Positions 20,842 to 23,887 of a stretch of 23,887 bases of DNA are shown here, piece by piece. Source of the stretch: a virus; IMG/VR virus record IMGVR_UViG_3300035190_000028, positions 1 through 23,887 of that record; one strand, given 5' to 3'. A program made the position numbers and the translations under genes. The first letter of the stretch is position 1. The number at the start of each line of letters is the position of its first letter. The notes under the pieces were generated by a model, which searched no databases, was not told where the DNA came from, and saw only the letters and a program-made list of their open reading frames with translations.

Positions 20842-22108
20842 TTAAAGCTAACTCCGCTAACGAACGCTTGTCATGCAGACTTGCGTAGATGCGCTCGTCA
20901 ATAGTCTTATTACAGATCAGAACATAACACCACACTTCTTTTGTCTGCCCGCTACGGTGCAGTCGTCCGATGGTCTGTTCGTAAAGCTCAAGCGACCACG
21001 GCAACGATAAGAAGATGATCTTGTTGCCGCCGAACTGTAGGTTCAGCCCGTGCCCTGCGCTCTTTGGATGCAGGGCCAAAAGCTCAAGTTCACCTTTGTT
21101 CCACTTGTCAACTACATTTGCGTCATCCATAGTAGAGAGTTGTGGATAACGTCTTTTAAGTTCGGCTAACTCTTCTTTGTAGTTGTAAACGATGATCGTG
21201 TTCGCTCGTTGATTCTCTTCGAGTATTTCATCCAACAGATCAAACTTATGGGATCCGATCCATTCCGGCTTATCCAGTCCGTAAATGAAGCCGCCGGCAA
21301 GTTGCTGAAGCTTTTGCGTAACGACTGCCGCCGTTGGAGCGCTGATGGTCTGATTAAGTTCAAGGACAAACTCCTTTTTCATTTTATTATACGGCGCGAG
21401 ATCCATATCGCAACGCATTGGTATGACGTTTAGCGGCGGCAACTTATCTTTATACTCGCCAGCCTCTAGCACATACGACGCTGGTTTGATCGCGGCCATG
21501 ACATGCGTGAGCGCTTCCGGCAGCGGTTCCCACTGTTGATAGTCACGATTAACACAGTAAAAATACTGTTGCAGGAACGCGCCTTTGCTGCGGCCTAGCA
21601 GTTTCTGATCAACGACCTTGCACTGGCCGAACACGTCCTCCAAGCCATTAGACGTAAACGATCCTGTCAAGCCCCAGCGTATGTGAAACTTGTCGAGGAT
21701 TTTTAATAAATATTTAAACCTTTTACCGCTTGGGTTTTTTAATCGCGTAAGCTCATCAAAAACCAAACCGTCAAAAGTAGTGGGATCAATGCTAGGAATA
21801 TTGTCATAGTTCGTCACCACTATATCGGCGTCAGAGTCAAAGGCGGCTTTGCGTTGCGCTGGCGTGCCAACTGCAACAGATATATCAAATTCAGGGCACC
21901 ATTTCTGCCCTTCCTGTCGCCAAACATCAGTGCAAACGCGCTTTGGTGCAAGCACTAACCAGCGATCAACGAAGCCGCGGGCTAACATTTCTGTCATCGC
22001 GGTTAATGTTATTGCTGTTTTACCTGCGCCGACAGGCGCAAGAATCAGTGCTCTATCGCGTGCGAAGAGAAAGTCTGCGGCTTCATGTTGATACGGTCGT
22101 AAGTCCAT
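20828..22108 (-). CDS. SNF2-type DNA helicase/translocase
   Basis: This 426-residue SF2 protein shows a Q-like motif (LRPYQHEA, Q7), Walker A APVGAGKT (24-31, K30), motif Ia LVLAPKRVCTDVWRQE, Walker B FDELTRLKN (D118-E119), LTGSF (motif III region), TIIVYNYKEELAELKRRY (start of second RecA lobe), LHPKSAGHGLNLQ (motif V) and QTIGRLHRSGQT (motif VI, 378-389). DELT replaces the DEAH of many SNF2 proteins. The compact size is normal for phage members, which are often encoded beside a VRR-NUC nuclease, as here. It should use ATP to move along duplex DNA in replication or recombination. It overlaps the nuclease gene by 64 bases. Confidence 0.9.
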   Translation of the reverse strand: MDLRPYQHEAADFLFARDRALILAPVGAGKTAITLTAMTEMLARGFVDRWLVLAPKRVCTDVWRQEGQKWCPEFDISVAVGTPAQRKAAFDSDADIVVTNYDNIPSIDPTTFDGLVFDELTRLKNPSGKRFKYLLKILDKFHIRWGLTGSFTSNGLEDVFGQCKVVDQKLLGRSKGAFLQQYFYCVNRDYQQWEPLPEALTHVMAAIKPASYVLEAGEYKDKLPPLNVIPMRCDMDLAPYNKMKKEFVLELNQTISAPTAAVVTQKLQQLAGGFIYGLDKPEWIGSHKFDLLDEILEENQRANTIIVYNYKEELAELKRRYPQLSTMDDANVVDKWNKGELELLALHPKSAGHGLNLQFGGNKIIFLSLPWSLELYEQTIGRLHRSGQTKEVWCYVLICNKTIDERIYASLHDKRSLAELALNELA

Positions 22109-22368
22109 CTATCTACCTGTTCACGATTCCAGAGGCACGCATAACGCTGATTCAATTTACGCATATCTTCGGCAAATAATTTTTGTAATGCGGACAGCTT
22201 GCCTCCGTCCTTTTTCAGTTCTACAAACCATGTCTCGCCGTTTGGTAAACAAACAATTCTGTCAGAAACGCCGCGATTCGATAGGCTGTTAAATTTAAAC
22301 GCAAGGCCGTTAAGTGATTGAACGGACTTAACAAAGTAGCGTTCAATGTCTTTTTCCAAATCAGTCAT
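22045..22368 (-). CDS. VRR-NUC domain nuclease
   Basis: This 107-residue protein is a minimal PD-(D/E)XK-fold VRR-NUC domain: TDLEKDIERYF (E5 and E9), SNRGVSDRIV with D36, WFVELKKDGGKLSALQ with E50-x-K52 and Q62. Spacing and order match the virus-type replication-repair nuclease family. The C-terminal ~25 residues (INMKPQTFSSHAIEH) are encoded in the overlap with the helicase. It is the first gene of the leftward module, upstream of the helicase, and 64 bases from the divergent rightward operon. The likely role is structure-specific DNA cleavage in recombination or replication. Confidence 0.9.
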   Translation of the reverse strand: MTDLEKDIERYFVKSVQSLNGLAFKFNSLSNRGVSDRIVCLPNGETWFVELKKDGGKLSALQKLFAEDMRKLNQRYACLWNREQVDRWTYDRINMKPQTFSSHAIEH

Positions 22369-22378
22369 AAAAAACTTA

Positions 22379-22408
22379 TTGACACATCTGTAATAAATTG
22401 TCTAGTAT
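22379..22408 (+). promoter_or_regulatory. Sigma70-like promoter for the rightward nuclease operon
   Basis: TTGACA (22379-22384, perfect), 18 bases, then TAGTAT (22403-22408, 4 of 6) in the 64-base gap between divergent genes. Transcripts would begin about 15-20 bases before the DUF2800-type start at 22433. A short inverted pair, TGACA and TGTC, spans the spacer and could serve a regulator. Confidence 0.55.
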
Positions 22409-22432
22409 GCAAATCACGAAAGGTAGTCTACA

Positions 22433-23539
22433 ATGCACTCGGATATAGTCGGCGGTTCCACAGCGAAGCGCGTAATGAACTGCCCTGGCTCAGTGAAGCT
22501 GGCGCAATCCGTTCCCCCAAGACCATCATCAAAATATGCAGAGGAAGGATCACTGTTACATGACGCAATGGACAAGATCCTCTCTCACAGTGCATCTCCT
22601 GATGATTTCGGTCTTGGCGATGATCTCATTGAGCGTAAACTACGCCCTGCCCTTGATGCGTTGAATGAGATTGATCCTGACACAAAGATGGAATTTCAGA
22701 CTGAAGTTTCCGTTTCATTCGGAGGGTATCTAGCTGGCGTATTCGGATCCTGTGACCTCATTGGTCGTATTGGCAATCGTGCAGTTGTTCTCGATTGGAA
22801 GTTTGGTGATGGGGTGGCGGTGGATGCTGTCGAGAACCATCAGCTTATGTTTTATGCCGCTGCGGCTATGCGGACTGACGAAGCCCGTTGGGCGTTCGAG
22901 GGCGTTACTGAAATAGAGTGTGTCATTGTCCAGCCGCCATATGTCAAGCGTTGGCTTACAACGCCTGGGCGCGTTAAGGCGTTTGAGCGTGAGTTGTATG
23001 ATGCTGTGACTACGGCGCTACGGCCTAATCCGCCTGTGGCGCTTGGCGATCATTGCAAGTGGTGCCCTGCTAAACCTATCTGCCCTGCAATGACGGGCGA
23101 GACAGAGCGCGCATTGCGGATACAATTAAACAGCATATCGCCGGAGGGCTACAGCAATGCGCTTATTATCGCTGACCGCGTTGAAGAGTGGGCTAAAGAA
23201 ATACGCAGCATGGCGCAGCAAGCGCTTGAGAACGGTATCGTTATCCCAGGATTTAAACTTGTGCCAAAGCGTCCGACCCGCCAGTGGGTCAACGACGAAG
23301 GCGCATTGGAAGCTCTTAAAGAAATGGGACTGGAACTTGATGAATTAACAGAGACGAAGTTAAGATCGCCAGCGCAGCTAGAGAAGGTGTTGAAGAAACA
23401 CAAGCTAGACTTGCCGAAAGATCACGTCGTCGCTGTTTCAACGGGTAACACGATTGCGCCGGAGTCAGATCCGCGTCCAGCCGTGTTGCAACTCGGCAAG
23501 CACATCCGTGCTGCCACACTTAAACTACAGGTGAAGTAA
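22433..23539 (+). CDS. RecB/Cas4-like nuclease, DUF2800-type, with probable Fe-S cluster
   Basis: This 368-residue protein has the PD-(D/E)XK order of RecB/Cas4-like nucleases: EEGSLLH with H43, QTEV (E91), GSCDLIG with D108, VVLDWKFGDG with D121-x-K123, and NHQLMFYA with the Q-x3-Y motif (Q137, Y141). Four cysteines, C17 in MNCPGS and C208, C211, C217 in CKWCPAKPICP, match the split cluster of AddB/Cas4-type iron-sulfur nucleases. The C-terminal ~120 residues are a helical extension (LRSPAQLEKVLKKHKLDLPK). The pattern fits DUF2800, often placed at the head of phage recombination/replication operons. It probably resects DNA ends. The gene has a weak AAGG site and a good promoter upstream. TAATG joins it to the next gene. 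Confidence 0.88.
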   Translation: MHSDIVGGSTAKRVMNCPGSVKLAQSVPPRPSSKYAEEGSLLHDAMDKILSHSASPDDFGLGDDLIERKLRPALDALNEIDPDTKMEFQTEVSVSFGGYLAGVFGSCDLIGRIGNRAVVLDWKFGDGVAVDAVENHQLMFYAAAAMRTDEARWAFEGVTEIECVIVQPPYVKRWLTTPGRVKAFERELYDAVTTALRPNPPVALGDHCKWCPAKPICPAMTGETERALRIQLNSISPEGYSNALIIADRVEEWAKEIRSMAQQALENGIVIPGFKLVPKRPTRQWVNDEGALEALKEMGLELDELTETKLRSPAQLEKVLKKHKLDLPKDHVVAVSTGNTIAPESDPRPAVLQLGKHIRAATLKLQVK

Positions 23540-23887
23540 TGTCCGATTTAGTAAAGTTTAATGTTGAACATAACGTAATAGCTAATCTTTCACAGGTGTT
23601 GCGTTCGGTTAAAACCGACTTTGCGCCTATGAACGCGGCAATTATCAAGATGGACAAGACCGGCCACTGGGTTGTCGGCGCTGACCAGACTGAAATTGAC
23701 AAGACTAGCGTATGGGCGGTCAATCCTTTTTCTTTCATCCACGGCTTTATTGCTTGGGGACAAGGCGAAGTATTGGCTGAGAAGATGTATCCGATAAATG
23801 TCGATCTTGATTCGGTAGATCTTGGGCCACCTCCTAGTGGCGCTGCGCGTGGTTGGGAAAACCAACTGGGCATGGCTGTGAAATGTG
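23539..23887 (+). CDS. Conserved phage protein after the DUF2800-type nuclease (3' truncated)
   Basis: The gene begins in the stop of the nuclease gene and runs out of the window after 116 codons. It reads MSDLVKFNVEHNVIANLSQV, then NAAIIKMDKTGHWVVGADQT, VWAVNPFSFIHGFIAWGQGE and a PPPSGAARGWENQLGMAVKC segment. The K..K.G.WV.GAD.TE...S.WA.NP.SF.HG..AWG.GEVL pattern is typical of a phage protein placed after DUF2800 genes, of unknown function. Its beta-rich, aromatic character and operon suggest a single-strand binding or recombination accessory protein, but I see no proof. The C-terminal part is missing, so length and domain content are unknown. Confidence 0.68.
   Translation, partial: MSDLVKFNVEHNVIANLSQVLRSVKTDFAPMNAAIIKMDKTGHWVVGADQTEIDKTSVWAVNPFSFIHGFIAWGQGEVLAEKMYPINVDLDSVDLGPPPSGAARGWENQLGMAVKC

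Noticed and set aside
22376-22404. Leftward promoter TAGACA with CAATAA for the nuclease-helicase module
   Set aside because: The -35 is good but the -10 is only 2 of 6, so I mention it as a possibility and do not list it as a feature.
1-23887. Signs of lysogeny: integrase, repressor, attachment site, tRNA
   Set aside because: None seen; the rest of the genome is outside the window so lifestyle cannot be decided.

Overview
The window is the virion and lysis block, plus the edge of the replication block, of a tailed phage with a P22-type (podovirus-like, short-tailed) particle. The main evidence is a run of P22-family proteins in a near-canonical order: portal, scaffold, P22-type coat, gp4-type tail accessory factor, gp10-type DNA-stabilisation hub, and three large Ala/Gly/Gln-rich ejection-type proteins. 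A lysis cassette with an i-spanin and a nested o-spanin lipoprotein implies a Gram-negative host. I cannot name the host. No terminase, integrase, repressor, tRNA or CRISPR array is visible. The terminase probably lies upstream of base 1.

Layout. Bases 3-986 hold the C-terminal part of the portal, overlapped by a small Dps/ferritin-like gene (983-1345). Bases 1349-5916 hold a cassette of small beta-rich and fibre-like genes between the portal and the scaffold, which is not where P22 carries its fibres. Bases 5980-9074 hold the scaffold, the coat protein and two candidate decoration proteins. The coat gene and the two genes after it each end in a strong hairpin. Bases 9120-13693 hold a small overlapping ORF, the gp4-like and gp10-like neck proteins, a jelly-roll-like protein, a fibre with a metal-binding-type tip, and a small Cys-containing protein. 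Bases 13708-18961 encode three consecutive putative DNA-ejection proteins, the first built from 11-residue repeats. Bases 18958-20333 are the lysis cassette: a one-TM protein, a GH108 endolysin, a 53-residue two-TM holin candidate, and an i-spanin with an o-spanin starting inside it.

The strand then switches. Bases 20223-22368 are a leftward four-gene module (VRR-NUC nuclease, SNF2-type helicase, a small conserved protein, and a MazG-like DUF6378-type protein) in which every gene junction overlaps. Its last gene also overlaps the o-spanin gene tail-to-tail by 111 bases. A 64-base divergent gap holds a good sigma70-like promoter for a rightward operon. That operon starts with a DUF2800-type RecB/Cas4-like nuclease with a probable Fe-S cluster, followed by a gene cut off by the window end.

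How it works together. The portal, neck, hub and fibres make the DNA portal and host-recognition apparatus. The ejection proteins probably form the conduit for the genome. The lysis cassette covers inner membrane, wall and outer membrane. The nuclease/helicase genes belong to early DNA metabolism. Tight packing is a theme: at least eight junctions are TAATG stop-start overlaps and four are ATGA overlaps, so translational coupling is probably widespread.

I do not see one clearly novel system. The items most worth following up are the Dps-like ferroxidase-type gene inside the structural operon, the vestigial mini-ORF in the fibre cassette, the hendecad-repeat ejection protein, and the serial terminators after the coat gene.
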